Positions 54,285 through 64,000 of a stretch of DNA of 64,000 nt are shown piece after piece (within the stretch, counting starts at the first letter, position 1; every line of letters starts with the position of its first letter). A program made the translations under genes and the position numbers. The stretch covers positions 101,337,937 to 101,401,936 of the forward strand of contig NC_133665.1 in assembly GCF_037893015.1 (NCBI RefSeq). The letters run 5' to 3'. This DNA comes from Macrotis lagotis (Eukaryota > Chordata > Mammalia > Peramelemorphia > Peramelidae). A model generated the notes under the pieces. That model ran no database searches. It saw only the letters and a program-made list of their open reading frames with translations, and was not told where the DNA came from.

Positions 54285-55550
54285 GTCCTGGCTGAACAAA
54301 CTGCCTGAAGGTGCCATAGTATTTATGATGTGTTTATTGATTATTGCAAAACCTTTGACTCAGGTCCATAATTAAAGCTATATCATGTGCTACAAATATA
54401 CAAAAGAGACTCCATTATATTAAGATCCTTAGAGTTTTTGATATTCAAATGAAAACTTTTCTTATGATGCACCATAAGATAATGTCAAAGACAACTGATA
54501 TGAAATGACACTTTTCAAGAAGACAGTTCAACCTCACTGAGGTTCAATCTTGCTTTACAGAACTAGGTATTGCTCTCAAGTTAGAGTTAGTTAAACAAAA
54601 ATATTCCATCAATCATTTGTCACAGGTGAATAAAATCAAGCTATATGATTCTACCAAAAACACTTTAAACAGTTCTTTTATCATGTGGAATGTTTCTGTA
54701 GTGTTTTCAGAATGACATTGTGAAGTATAAAAGTCTTTATGTCTATCAAAGAAAGAAAGAGACTAAAGGATTTTAACTTGAATCTAGAGGTAAGATTGAA
54801 CCAGGGGATAACAGATCTCAGTGTTTTCTCTAAGGAAGACACATCAAGCATAAAATAATTAGGGAGTGAACTGTGACTAATTATGTTAAGAACCTGGCAC
54901 CCTGAAATCAAAGTTAATGGGAAGAACATATTTGAAGCAATAAACACCCAATTAATTCCAGGGGAACACACACTTTTGGAATTGTAAAATGAACCATAAA
55001 AGATTTAGAAAGTATACTAACAAAAACCCATACAATAACAATGAAATAAAGCAACTGTCACCCTAAGGTAGCTAAAAAGAATTGACTACCTTCTTCTAAA
55101 AGGAAGAAGATTGTTAGGTATTCTCTGAGCAAATAATAAATAGGTAAAAAAAACTCCCAGAAATACTTTTGGCACCACTTTATTGAGTAATAGTGAGAAC
55201 TGATAAAGAGGAATTCATCATTGGAGTGAGTTAATGTAGCTAAGGGTAGGTTACCTCCCTATAGAGTCTATGAAACAGTCAAAATCCAAGAGTGAAACCA
55301 AAAAGCCCTCCATAATATCTTCATGAACTCAGTTAGCAACAGGTTGGCAAAGAGGTGTTGAAAAGATGACTAAAATATACACAATTGTTCATGAAAACAG
55401 AAGCATTTATAATGGCAATTTAGGACCAGTTTATCACCACCAGAAGTTATAAAAGAAATATCCTCAAAGAGCTTGGACTTAGTCAACAATTTAGATTATT
55501 CAAGGTATGAAATATGAAAGCTCAAAACCCTTATTATATGTTTATAATAG
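54285..55550 (+). mobile_element. Decayed non-LTR retrotransposon, R4/Dong-like reverse transcriptase
   Basis: Conceptual translation, allowing frameshifts, gives FIDYCKTFDS (54335-54364), a palm-type motif; LKLYHVLQIYKRDSIILRSL (54376-54435); FQEDSSTSLRFNLALQN (54513-54563), a recognisable version of the QGDS-SPL-F-LALNPLS motif; and QVNKIKLYDSTK near 54630, where catalytic MDD would be expected. The order and spacing fit R4/Dong-type reverse transcriptases better than L1, L2 or RTE. Stops are frequent. The 3' limit is uncertain. Confidence 0.5.
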
Positions 55551-55715
55551 AGGAGGCAACTGTTAAATTCTAGGAATACAAAACAAAAGAGCTAAGACAT
55601 TCTTTATCCTTAAGGAGTTTATCCTGCATGATACCCCTGATATTAATTACCAGTAATTACCACCCTAAAATCAATTAACTAACCTCTCCTCTTTATCAAT
55701 TAATGAATTAAGAAC
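55551..55715. other. Unassigned, L2-like at the start
   Basis: TCTTTATCCTTAAGGAGTTT resembles antisense L2. Confidence 0.35.
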
Positions 55716-55862
55716 TTAGGTTTTTTTAGGTTTTTGCAAGGCAAATGGGGTTAAGTGGCTTGCCCAAGGCCACACAGCTAGGTAATTATTAAGTGTCTGA
55801 GACCGGATTTGAACCCACATACTCCTGACTCCAGGGCTGGTGCTTTATCCATTAGTCACCCC
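55716..55862 (-). mobile_element. WSINE1-type SINE
   Basis: GTTTTTGCAAGGCAAATGGG, GGCCACACAGCTAGGTAATT and GTGCTTTATCCATTAGTCAC. Confidence 0.9.
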
Positions 55863-56754
55863 TACAATTTAGTTTTTGCAAAGAGATATTTACTGAGATT
55901 ACAGCAAGAACCTAGGCACAAAGATTTTCAAGACAAGGAGATTAGCCTATCTTTTATCACATCAGGGCCTTGGGAGAGTGGATTCAAAATTTAGAGTGGT
56001 GATTGTTAAGCATTTATTAGACCAAGTTCACTTTTGGGTGTGGAATAATCAATAGGAACAAGTTGCTCCTCTGCTTTATGGACTTGGTGTCATTACTGAT
56101 TTATTATTGAACTGGGTCAAACAAATCCCTCACTCCTCAGGACTGGCTCCTCACCAGGTTCACTGTCACAACTACTAAGCAGACTCTGCTATGAATTTTA
56201 GTTGATGGATTTCTAGTAGTTCTTCCAATTCGTCAAAGCTCACAAGATCATAACTCAGTCTTTTCCACCTTTAATATTTATTCACATAAGATGAGGAAAG
56301 AAAGGCAGTCGAGACAGAAGAAACAGGAGGCACTATGAGTTCATGGCCATATAGTTCATGGCCAGAGGAGAGAGGAGGTCTGAGGTATCACCTCAGGTAT
56401 CATTTGAAGATTCAAAAAACTCTTGCCTTGTTGATCACCAAAAGAGAAAGTCCTGTTCATTCACATCTTTTTAGTTCTTAGTTCCAGCTCATGAGCCAAC
56501 TAACCGGCTTTTAATCCATAAGTAGTAGTAATCTGATAGGAAATAAGCATGGAATACTTGTATATATTCTAAATCAGAGAGAAGTGGCCCTGCACTATAT
56601 GACTCCAGAAATGGGGCTCCACAAATTTCCAAATGCATGTACAAGGGGCAAGCTCCAGAGACTGGGCTTTCACTAGCCAGTACACCAGTAGAAATTTTTC
56701 ATTCTCTATTTGTACTCTGAGCCAGCCAAACTGGTTCTGTCTCTGCTTCTCCCA
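55863..56754. other. Unassigned DNA
   Basis: No gene is supported. The overlapping frames at 56569-56790 and 56633-56965 have no domain. Confidence 0.35.
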
Positions 56755-57325
56755 CATGGTGCTATGTCTTTCATCCCATGACTTTGCCATTTTCTATAGC
56801 TTCTTATCTTCCTTCAGGACACAGTTCAAGAACCATCTTCTACCTGAAGCCTTTCCTTCCCACTGCCCAATTCCAAGGGCTCTCCCTCTTAAGCCACCTC
56901 ATATACAGCCTCTTTATGTTTGTTTTATGTTTGCTTATATATGTTATTATTTTCTTTTCTATTAGCATGTAAGCTCCTTGAGAGTAGACAGTGACAGAAT
57001 AGTGCACAAAATGCCTGGACCTGGAAACAGGAAGATATGAATTCAAATCCAGCCTCAGAAATTTCCTAGCAATGGGATCCTAGGTAAAGTCATTTAGTCC
57101 ATATGCCTCAATTTTCTCATATGTAAAATGGGGCAATAATTACATTTACCTCCCAGACTTGTTGTAAGGATCAATTAAGATAATATTTGCAAACCTTAAA
57201 GTGCTATAAAATAGTAGTTACTAGTATTATTATTATTATTTTATTATTATTTGTATTTGTTGTTATATCCTTAACACAGTGCCCAATACAGAATTTAATA
57301 AATGCTTGATGAGTGATTGATTCAT
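56755..57325 (+). mobile_element. L2 3' end split by a THER1
   Basis: ACCTGAAGCCTTTCCTTCCC and AGCATGTAAGCTCCTTGAGA (up to about 56995) resume at 57255 with TGTTATATCCTTAACACAGT and AATAAATGCTTGATGAGTGA. The THER1 lies at 57000-57250 (ATTCAAATCCAGCCTCAGAA, TGTAAAATGGGGCAATAATT, AACCTTAAAGTGCTATAAAA). Confidence 0.85.
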
Positions 57326-57354
57326 TAATTCACCAAGCATTTGCAAATACCTAC

Positions 57355-57560
57355 AATGTTTGTAGGATCTAAATCTGGAAGGGACCCCAAAATCAAAATA
57401 TCCAATTCCTTAATTTTATAGATGAGAAAATCAAGACTACAAATGGCAAAAGTGATTTTCCCACCCCACCCCCCAAAGATCACCTGACAAGCAGTTAAAA
57501 CAAGAATCCAAACCTCAATAGTCTAACTCTATTACTAATACCCTGTCCATTATACTACAT
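57355..57560 (-). mobile_element. MIR
   Basis: ATCTAAATCTGGAAGGGACC, TTTTATAGATGAGAAAATCA and CCATTATACTACATTGCC. Confidence 0.7.
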
Positions 57561-57654
57561 TGCCTGGACTTAGTGCTAAAGGAGATAATAGGATGAAAAA
57601 TGATATATGCCATGAGGCATATATCAAGGAGCTACAATTGAGTTATGGGGATGA

Positions 57655-58015
57655 GTATCTAGCTGTCTATCTGTCGGTCTGTCCTATCTCTTTATTCTAT
57701 CAATCAATCTTTTCTATCAATGTATCTATTCTATTTTATCTATCTAATTCTATCACTCTGTCTACCAATCGCTCCATCCTAGCAATCTACTAATCTACCT
57801 ATTCTATCACTCTATTCTTTTTTCCTTTTTTTTTAGTTTTTTGCAAGGCAAACAGGGTTAAGTGGCTTGCCCAAGGCCACACCGCTAGGTAATTATTAAG
57901 TGTCTGAGACCAGATTTGAACCCAGGTACTCCTGACTCCAGGGCCGATGCTTTATCCACTTGGCCACCTAGCTGCCCCCTATCACTCTATTCTTTCAATC
58001 AATCTATCTTCCTTC
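57655..58015. repeat. Degenerate TCTA/TCAA tetranucleotide tract, split by a SINE
   Basis: CTATC-rich units run from 57655 to 57820 and from 57979 to 58015. Confidence 0.8.
57821..57978 (-). mobile_element. WSINE1-type SINE with 17-bp target duplication
   Basis: GCAAGGCAAACAGGGTTAAG and GGCCACCTAGCTGCCCC are present. CTATCACTCTATTCTTT is exact at 57804-57820 and 57979-57995. Confidence 0.9.
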
Positions 58016-59442
58016 AACCTAACTTAGCAAATAGGTACTAAATATCTGCTATGAGTAAAGTCTTATGTGAGATGGTAATGTATTAAGCAGATTGTTACCA
58101 GTCACACACACACAAGGTAGTAAGACATACTTGGTGTTGGACACATAAATAATAAAGAAAAGAGAAAGAAATATGAAGTCCTTGAGGAGCCTTTTCTATT
58201 TGCTTGACACCATTGATTTCACACATTGATTATTACCTGGGAACTAAAGTTCTGAGTAACTTGTCTGAGGGACACAAGTTATGTGATATGTGTAGATCCA
58301 GATCTACACAAAGAAAAACAAAACAATTCCTGCTTTCAAAAAGTTTACCTTCTCCTGGTAAGATACAACACGTAGAGATAATGAAATATGTATGAAATCA
58401 CAGGTTCATCCATCTAAACTTAGGTGAAGAAATAGCTGTAGAGAGTTAAAGAGATTTGTCTAAAGTCACACAAGGAACTAGAATTTGAATCCAGGTCCTC
58501 TGGATCAAAAGTTAAGGATCTCACTTCACTATACCATAGCAATTTTTGGAAGATGGAAACTCCAACAACAAGGGGGACCAGGAAAGACCTCCTGAAAGAC
58601 AAAGGGCACACAAAGAACTATAATGAAAGTAAAATGAATTAATTACAGAAGTAAGATCAACCACAGAGATCAAGGAAATTGAGGAGGGAAAGATTGCTTC
58701 CAGTAGGGAGGAAGAAGGGTTGATCAGGGAAAATTTCATGGTAGAATCAACACTTCCCTGGGTTTTAGAGGAAGGGAAGGATTTCAGCAGGGATAGACAG
58801 AGAGAGAGAACAATACAGACATGAGTAAACTATGAGAATGCCCAGAGGTGATATGGGTCAAGAGGGGATCAAGGAATGGTAGGTAGTCGACTGGTTCTCC
58901 CATTCTATGAAGATAAATCCCAGCTCTTCTTCTCTCATCATTATGTTTCAGAGTTATCACCTGCTGAGCTACAACTCCACCCTTACCTCAGCCTTAACTA
59001 CTCTCCCCATCCTTTCATCCTGATTCACCCCTTGGCCTTGTCTTTCTTCAGCTCCTATTGTCCTCTGTCCCTCCTGACCCATTGTATCATTTGAAAACCC
59101 CATTCTAATTGCTGTTCTTATTTTTATGGATATCTTTTCTTTTATATCACTTTTTTCCCCATTATATGCCCTCTCACTTTTCCATCTAAAAAGTCATCTT
59201 TTATAGCAAATAATAAAAATTAAAGGGAAAGCAAGGAGGGGAAGAAGCTGAAGAGCAAAATGAACCAATAGCTCAATCAAGTCCCATAGTATATGAAATG
59301 TTTCTCAGCATGGACCCCACCTCTGCAGGAAAGGCAGAGCCCTACATCTTATCTTCACTGTCAGTCATTATAATTATAATGCTGACTTTATTTTTGCTGC
59401 TTTTCTTTCCCTTTACATTATGATAAGCATTGTATAAAATCA
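58016..59442. other. Unassigned, with MIR and L2 remnants
   Basis: An antisense MIR lies at about 58400-58545 (GAGATTTGTCTAAAGTCACA). L2-like antisense sequence lies near 58320-58360. No gene is supported. Confidence 0.4.
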
Positions 59443-59483
59443 GTGGTGTCAAGGACCTCATATATGACTTAGAAAACCACAAA
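59443..59483 (+). mobile_element. Left end of a hAT-like element, split by HAL1 copy C
   Basis: CAGTGGTGTCAAGGACCTCA resembles the terminal repeat of the MITE at 38532. The continuation, ACCACAAACCACCATTATCT and TTGTATTCTATTTTGATTTA, lies at 62255-62330. Confidence 0.5.
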
Positions 59484-60331
59484 TGGGGCAGGGGCAGGGG
59501 AGATAAGAACAAAGATGGCAGTGTGAAGGAAGGAATTCCTGGAAACTCATTCCCCCCAAAACTCCAAAAGTCATCAAATTATGACTCTAGCCAAAATTTA
59601 GAGGGGCAGAACCCACAAAAAGATTGAGTGATACAATTTCCAGTCCAAGACAACTTAGAAGTTCCACAGGAAAGGTCTTTTAGCACAACCAGGCAGGCAC
59701 CTGAGTCCAGGGAAGCGGGAGTGGTTTCCAGACCTCTTGGTTGGAAGGGGTGGTGAGAGAACTCTGCTGCACCAGAGTGGAGCACCCGCCTCAGAGTAGC
59801 ACTGTGGTGAGAACCTGCAACGGGAATCAGCAGAGCCACCCAGCATGTACAGAGCTCTTAGCCCACAGATGGTAAGGGTGTTGGGGGAGACTGCAGAGGT
59901 TTCTCTGCTTTCCCTTGAGTAGGAATCTACTGTTTGCCCGCACTCAGATACAGGTTGCAGTTTGGGCCTCATACCACCATAGCTGAGCAGGGACCTTCCT
60001 CACAGCTCCAGGGCAAAGGAGAGTGCCTGTGGTCACACACATCTGAGAGCACAGGTAAGAGAGCAGTCGGAGCTTCTCACAAAACCTTGGAGGAATAAGG
60101 TCCCTGTGGATTATCCCCAAACCCCCCAAAGCCATGGAAATGCAGTAAATCAGTCATAGGCTGAAGAAATGAGCAAACAAAGGAAAAGGAAAATCTGACC
60201 ATAGAAAATTACTTTGGTCCCATGGAAGATTCAGAAGATGACAAAATGAATTCTGTACCCAAAACCTCCAAGAGAAATAGAAAATGATCTCAGGCTGTGG
60301 ATAAACTCAAAAAAGACTTTGAAAAGCAATT

Positions 60332-60490
60332 AGAGGGGCAGCTAGGGGCTAGGTGGCACAGTGGATAAAGCACCAGCCCTGGAGGCAGGGGTACCTGGGT
60401 TCAAATCTGGTCTCAGACATTTAATAATTACCTAGCTCTGTGGCCTTGGGAAAGCCACTTAACCCTGTTTGCCTTGCAAAAAACCTTTAA
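60332..60490 (+). mobile_element. WSINE1-type SINE in HAL1 ORF1
   Basis: GGGGCTAGGTGGCACAGTGG and GGGTTCAAATCTGG are followed by GCCTTGCAAAAAACC. Exact AAAAGCAATT copies lie at 60322-60331 and 60491-60500. It splits the N-terminal part of ORF1. Confidence 0.95.
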
Positions 60491-60598
60491 AAAAGCAATT
60501 GGAAAGGTAGAGGAGAAATTGGGAGGATAGCAGTTAAATCATGAAAAACCAAGTCAATAGGTTGGTGAAAGAAATACAAAAAAATTGAAGAAAATAAT

Positions 60599-61299
60599 GT
60601 GTTAAAAACCAGTTTAGGCCAAATGAAAAAAGCAACGCAAAAGGCAAATGAGGTGAAGAATGCCTTAAAAAGTAGAATTTGCCAGCTAGAAAAGGAGATA
60701 AAAAAGCTCTCTGAAGAAAATAACTCCTTCAAATGCATAATGGAACTAAAGGAAGCTGATGACTTTGCAAGAAATCACGAAGAAATAAAACTGTACCAAA
60801 CCCCACCCCACCCCCCAAAATAGAAGAAAATGTGAAATATCTCACTGGAAAAACAAGTGACCTCAAAAACAGATCCAAAAGAGAAAATTTAAAAATTATT
60901 GGGCCACCTGAAAGTCATGACTGGGAAAAGAGCCTAGACTTCATTTTTCAAGAAATAATACAGCAAAGTTGCCCTGAGATCCTAGAAGCAGAGGATAAAA
61001 TAGAAATTGAGGGAATCTACCCATCACCTCCTGAAAGAGATCCCAAAAGAAAAACTCCTAGGAATATTATAGCCAAATTCCAAAACTCCCAAATCAAAGA
61101 GAAAATACTAAAAGCTTCCAGAAGCAAACAATTCAACTATCATGGCTCTATAGGCAGGATTACACAGGATCTGGCAGCATCTATATTAAGGGCTCATAGG
61201 ACTTGGAATATGGTATTCCAGAAGGCAAAAGATCTTGGTTTACAGTCGAGAATCAACTACCCAGCAAAACTGAACATCCTCTTTCATGGGAAAATATGA
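60599..61299 (+). pseudogene. HAL1 ORF1 protein, copy C
   Basis: This is the best-preserved C-terminal half of ORF1p in the window. 60599-60823 is coiled coil. 60832-61299 (155 residues) has the RRM-like block (ENLKIIGPPESHDWEKSLDF), then NIIAKFQNSQIKEKILKASR, then the C-terminal domain ending INYPAKLNILFHGKI. A frame break near 60824 separates the two pieces, and the N-terminus is split by a SINE. Confidence 0.85.
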
Positions 61300-62240
61300 A
61301 CTTTCAATGGAACAGGGGACTTTCAAACTTTCCTATTGAAATAACCAGAATGGAACAGAAAGTTTGATCTTCAAGTACAGGACTCAGGTGAACCATAGAG
61401 GGGGTGGATGAGAAGGATTAATTATGAGGAACTTAATGATGTTGAACTGTTTGTATTCCTGGATGGGAAGAAGATTCTACTAATTCATATGAACTTTCTC
61501 ATTTATAAGAGCAGTTAGAAGGAGCATATATAAACAAGGCACAGGAAAGAGCTGAATATATTGGTATAATACATAAAAAGATGGAGTCAATGGATGATAA
61601 AGGAAAGGACTGGGAGGAAGAGAAAAGAGAGGAAGAAGGAGCTAAGATATTTCACATGAGTCAAGATAAACCTTTTACAATGAAGTAGAATGGGGGAAGG
61701 CAAGGGGGAATGAGTGAGCCTTCATTCTCATCAGAAATGGCTCAGAGAGGAAATAACAAACATTCTTAATAGGGCATAGAAATCTATCTTACCCTAGAGA
61801 AAAATGAGAAGAAAGGAATGAGAGATAAGGGGGAATTGGGGAGGGAAGGAGGGAGTAGGTGATAGAAGAGAGAGAAGATCATGGGAAAGGGTACTCAGAT
61901 ACAACACACTTCTGAATAAGGACAGGGTGAAAGGACAGAAAGAATAAATGAGAGTGGGAAGAAATAGAGTGGAGGGAAATACAGCTAGTAATAGAAACTG
62001 TGGGGAAAATATTGAAGAAACTTCTCTGGTGGACTTATTTATCAGATAAAGAAGGCAACTCATCCCAGGGACAGAGCCATTGGAATCTGAAGACAGACTG
62101 AAGTATACTTCTTTTTCTCTCTCACTATTCTTGAGGTTTCTCATTTTTCTGGGATGGAGAGGGAGGTTTACATTTATTCTCACAACAAGATTGTTTGCAA
62201 AAATATAAAATAAATAAACAAAATATTTTTAAAAATAAAC

Positions 62241-62369
62241 TAATCTCAGAAAAAACCACAAACCACCATTATCTATGTTGTATTCTATTTTGATTTATTT
62301 TTGTGAAGCATTTCCAGATTATATTCTAATTTGCCTCCTTTTAGGAGGGAATCATGTCCAACAACTTTG
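62241..62369 (+). mobile_element. Right part of the hAT-like element
   Basis: See 59443. The 3' terminal repeat is not found, so the element is truncated. Confidence 0.45.
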
Positions 62370-62570
62370 GTATAAATCATTTTCTGGGATCTGCTTGCTT
62401 TTATACTGTATTACCTCATTTCAGTCTTCCAGTGTCTTCCTGGATTCTTCCTTTTATCACTTCTTATGATAAATGGCTCCTGATCCTATTTTATTCACAC
62501 ACCACAATTTATCTAGCCATTCCCTGATCAATGGCAGGGCCTTGTTATCAGTACTTTGTTGATTAGGGGT
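62370..62570 (-). mobile_element. L1 3' fragment, antisense
   Basis: CACACCACAATTTATCTAGC, CATTCCCTGATCAATGGCAG and TTCAGTCTTCCAGTGTCTTC. Confidence 0.65.
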
Positions 62571-63435
62571 TGTAATTGTGACTATTCTCTGTCTTTCACC
62601 TCCATCCCCTGTTCTATTGCTAACTTCCCTTCAGCCTAGATTTTTTTTTAACCTTAGATTTTCCATATTATATAATTGGCATCCCTGTCTACATTCTATA
62701 GAACTAGATGTTCCTTCTCATGTTCTACTCACCCTCACCCCAAATACCAGCACAAGAAGCAGAGTTATTTTATGCTTTGGCCCTCACTGTCACTTATGAT
62801 CATAATCCTCTCTCTTATTCACTGGATCAATAGTAGCAACTGCTTTTATGTTCTTTTGTCTAAGCCAGTCTCCCTTTTTTCTCAATCCCTTCTCCCCTCA
62901 AAAAGAAAAAAACGCTGGTCCCCAAATTTAATCAACTTTCTCTTTTTCCACAACCAGCATCAATCCCTTAGCTTGCCATTCAGTCACTGAGACAAGTGTA
63001 GTATAAATCTCACCATCACCCTATAAGGCAGACTTGGTGCATTCCTTGTTTGAGGAGTCTTTCAGAACTATGTATGGTGATAATTGTGATTTTTGTCTGT
63101 ACCTGTGGGACTGCATATGATGGTGCAATGTTGACTGTGTTGAGGCTTTTTCCCACATGGTACTGAGGAATCAAGTGATATGTTTCCTCAGAGATGCCTG
63201 AGATTGTTCTGAGTTGGGAGACTAATACTGTATTCCTACCTATTTGCCAGAGGTGGATATTAGGAGGGAAGAGTTTGATGTGAATTTGATGCATTCTCAA
63301 ATCTAAGACACCCTCTGGAGACTAGACTTGCCTCTAGGAGAGGACATCTTGTAGGGGTTTTTTTCCCATTGGCTACATATCCAGAAATAGTTTTGTCTTT
63401 AAAATTATCAGACTGAGATGAGACAGTCTTCCTCT
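62571..63435. other. Unassigned DNA
   Basis: Several short frames (62578-62990 sense, 63016-63300 antisense) have no domain, and no repeat family is recognised. Confidence 0.35.
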
Positions 63436-63532
63436 TTTGCTGTCTCTCTCTGTCTCTGACTCTGTCTCTGTTTCTCTCTATCTTTTTCTCTGTGTTTTTC
63501 TCTTTCTCTATCTTTTTCTCTCACTCCTTCCA
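63436..63532. repeat. (TCTC/TCTG)n low-complexity tract
   Basis: CTGTCTCTCTCTGTCTCTGA and related units. Confidence 0.85.
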
Positions 63533-64000
63533 GTGGCATCCAAGGTTAAAACATTGTGTCTCTCCATAGTATGGACACTAGAATAATTTGGGGGTAGGAA
63601 GGACAGCTTTCTCTGCCCCCTTAAATTCTGTGGTGTGAAGATTTGGGGTCTATTTCAGGGTTCTGGGATACAGTTCTTAGAACTTGGTGGGAATAATAGT
63701 ATGTAGGAACTGAATCAATCTGAATTAACAATTCCTTCCCCCTTCCACAGAGAAAAATTCTCCTTCCCAGAAAGAGACTAAAACCCTTAGTCTGATCACA
63801 GATTGAGCCCTAATTCTAATCACAGACTGAGCTCCAACAGGGAGCCACTGGAAGGGAGGAGAGAAAAAGATAGAGAAAGAGACAGAGAAAGAAAGAGAGA
63901 AAGACCCCAGGTATTTCCGGTTTCTTGAAATATCTTCGAAGTGAATATTCTTTCTAAAAATTAATCTATTAAGCAGCTAAATGGAATTGGAGTTCTTGGA
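63533..64000. other. Unassigned, with a GA-rich stretch at 63855-63905
   Basis: CTGATCACAGATTGAG and CTAATCACAGACTGAG form a short repeated pair near 63795-63830. No gene is supported up to the window end. Confidence 0.4.

Larger units (their letters stand above)
59484..62240 (+). mobile_element. HAL1 copy C (half-L1), older type
   Basis: The 5' UTR (59484-60165) is of a different type from copies A and B (AACAAAGATGGCAGTGTGAA, GAGGGGCAGAACCCACAAAA) and resembles the L1 at 30135. ORF1 (about 60170-61299) is broken. The 3' UTR runs collinearly with copy B but has none of the three SINE modules: at 61898-61925 the sequence goes from CAGATACAACACACTTCTGA straight to GGACAGGGTGAAAGG. No ORF2 is present. 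Flanks AGAAAACCACAAA (59471-59483) and CAGAAAAAACCACAAA (62248-62263) look like target copies. Confidence 0.8.

Overview
This window is ordinary-looking mammalian nuclear DNA from a marsupial. The evidence is a young tRNA-derived SINE of the WSINE1/SINE1 type (about a dozen copies, several with intact target-site duplications), many THER1/MIR CORE-SINEs, old L2 and CR1/L3 pieces, marsupial-style L1 3' ends, an RTE (BovB-like) LINE and several half-L1 (HAL1) elements. I cannot tell a dasyurid from a didelphid or another family by eye. No bacterial, viral or organellar gene is visible.

Only one convincing protein-coding gene is present: an intronless Y-box (cold-shock domain) gene at 25583-26521 on the + strand. 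It lies in a CpG island of roughly 1.5 kb (about 25185-26700). It has its own apparent core promoter (CCAAT box, inverted CCAAT/Y-box, TATA box), a four-codon upstream ORF and a 3' UTR ending near an ATTAAA signal. It encodes a 312-residue protein that is YBX1-like at both ends of the homologous region and keeps the nucleic-acid-binding residues. It is most likely an expressed retrogene. Its flanks carry a 20-bp GC-rich triple repeat upstream and a degenerate tandem array of about 115 bp per unit downstream.

Region by region. 1-19 kb: MIR/THER1, L2, L1 3' ends and SINEs, plus a 5'-truncated HAL1 at 2852-3397 with a 17-bp duplication. 19.3-22.5 kb: HAL1 copy A (- strand) inserted in an L2. 23-24.8 kb: antisense L2 reverse transcriptase, then a DNA-transposon-like repeat with a 90-bp unit present three times in tandem. 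25-27.9 kb: the Y-box locus. 30.1-32.6 kb: an eroded L1 with ORF1 and the start of ORF2. 32.6-38.5 kb: an antisense RTE LINE that received HAL1 copy B (+ strand, 34225-37399) and two SINEs. 38.5-48 kb: a hAT-like MITE, an antisense L1 end, a 7SL RNA pseudogene, MIR/L2 mosaics and a second hAT-like element. 48.2-50.2 kb: GT/GA microsatellites with long polypurine tracts. 51.4-55.6 kb: two L1 3' ends followed by a decayed reverse transcriptase with R4/Dong-like motifs. 55.7-64 kb: SINEs, L2, HAL1 copy C (59484-62240) and unassigned DNA.

The most interesting composite observation is the HAL1 set. The copies form a ladder of 3' UTR structures: copy C has no SINE-derived module, the truncated copy D has one, and copies A and B share three, all antisense to the element. 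Copies A and B are about 3.2 kb each, in opposite orientation, and flank an 11.7-kb segment that contains the Y-box gene.
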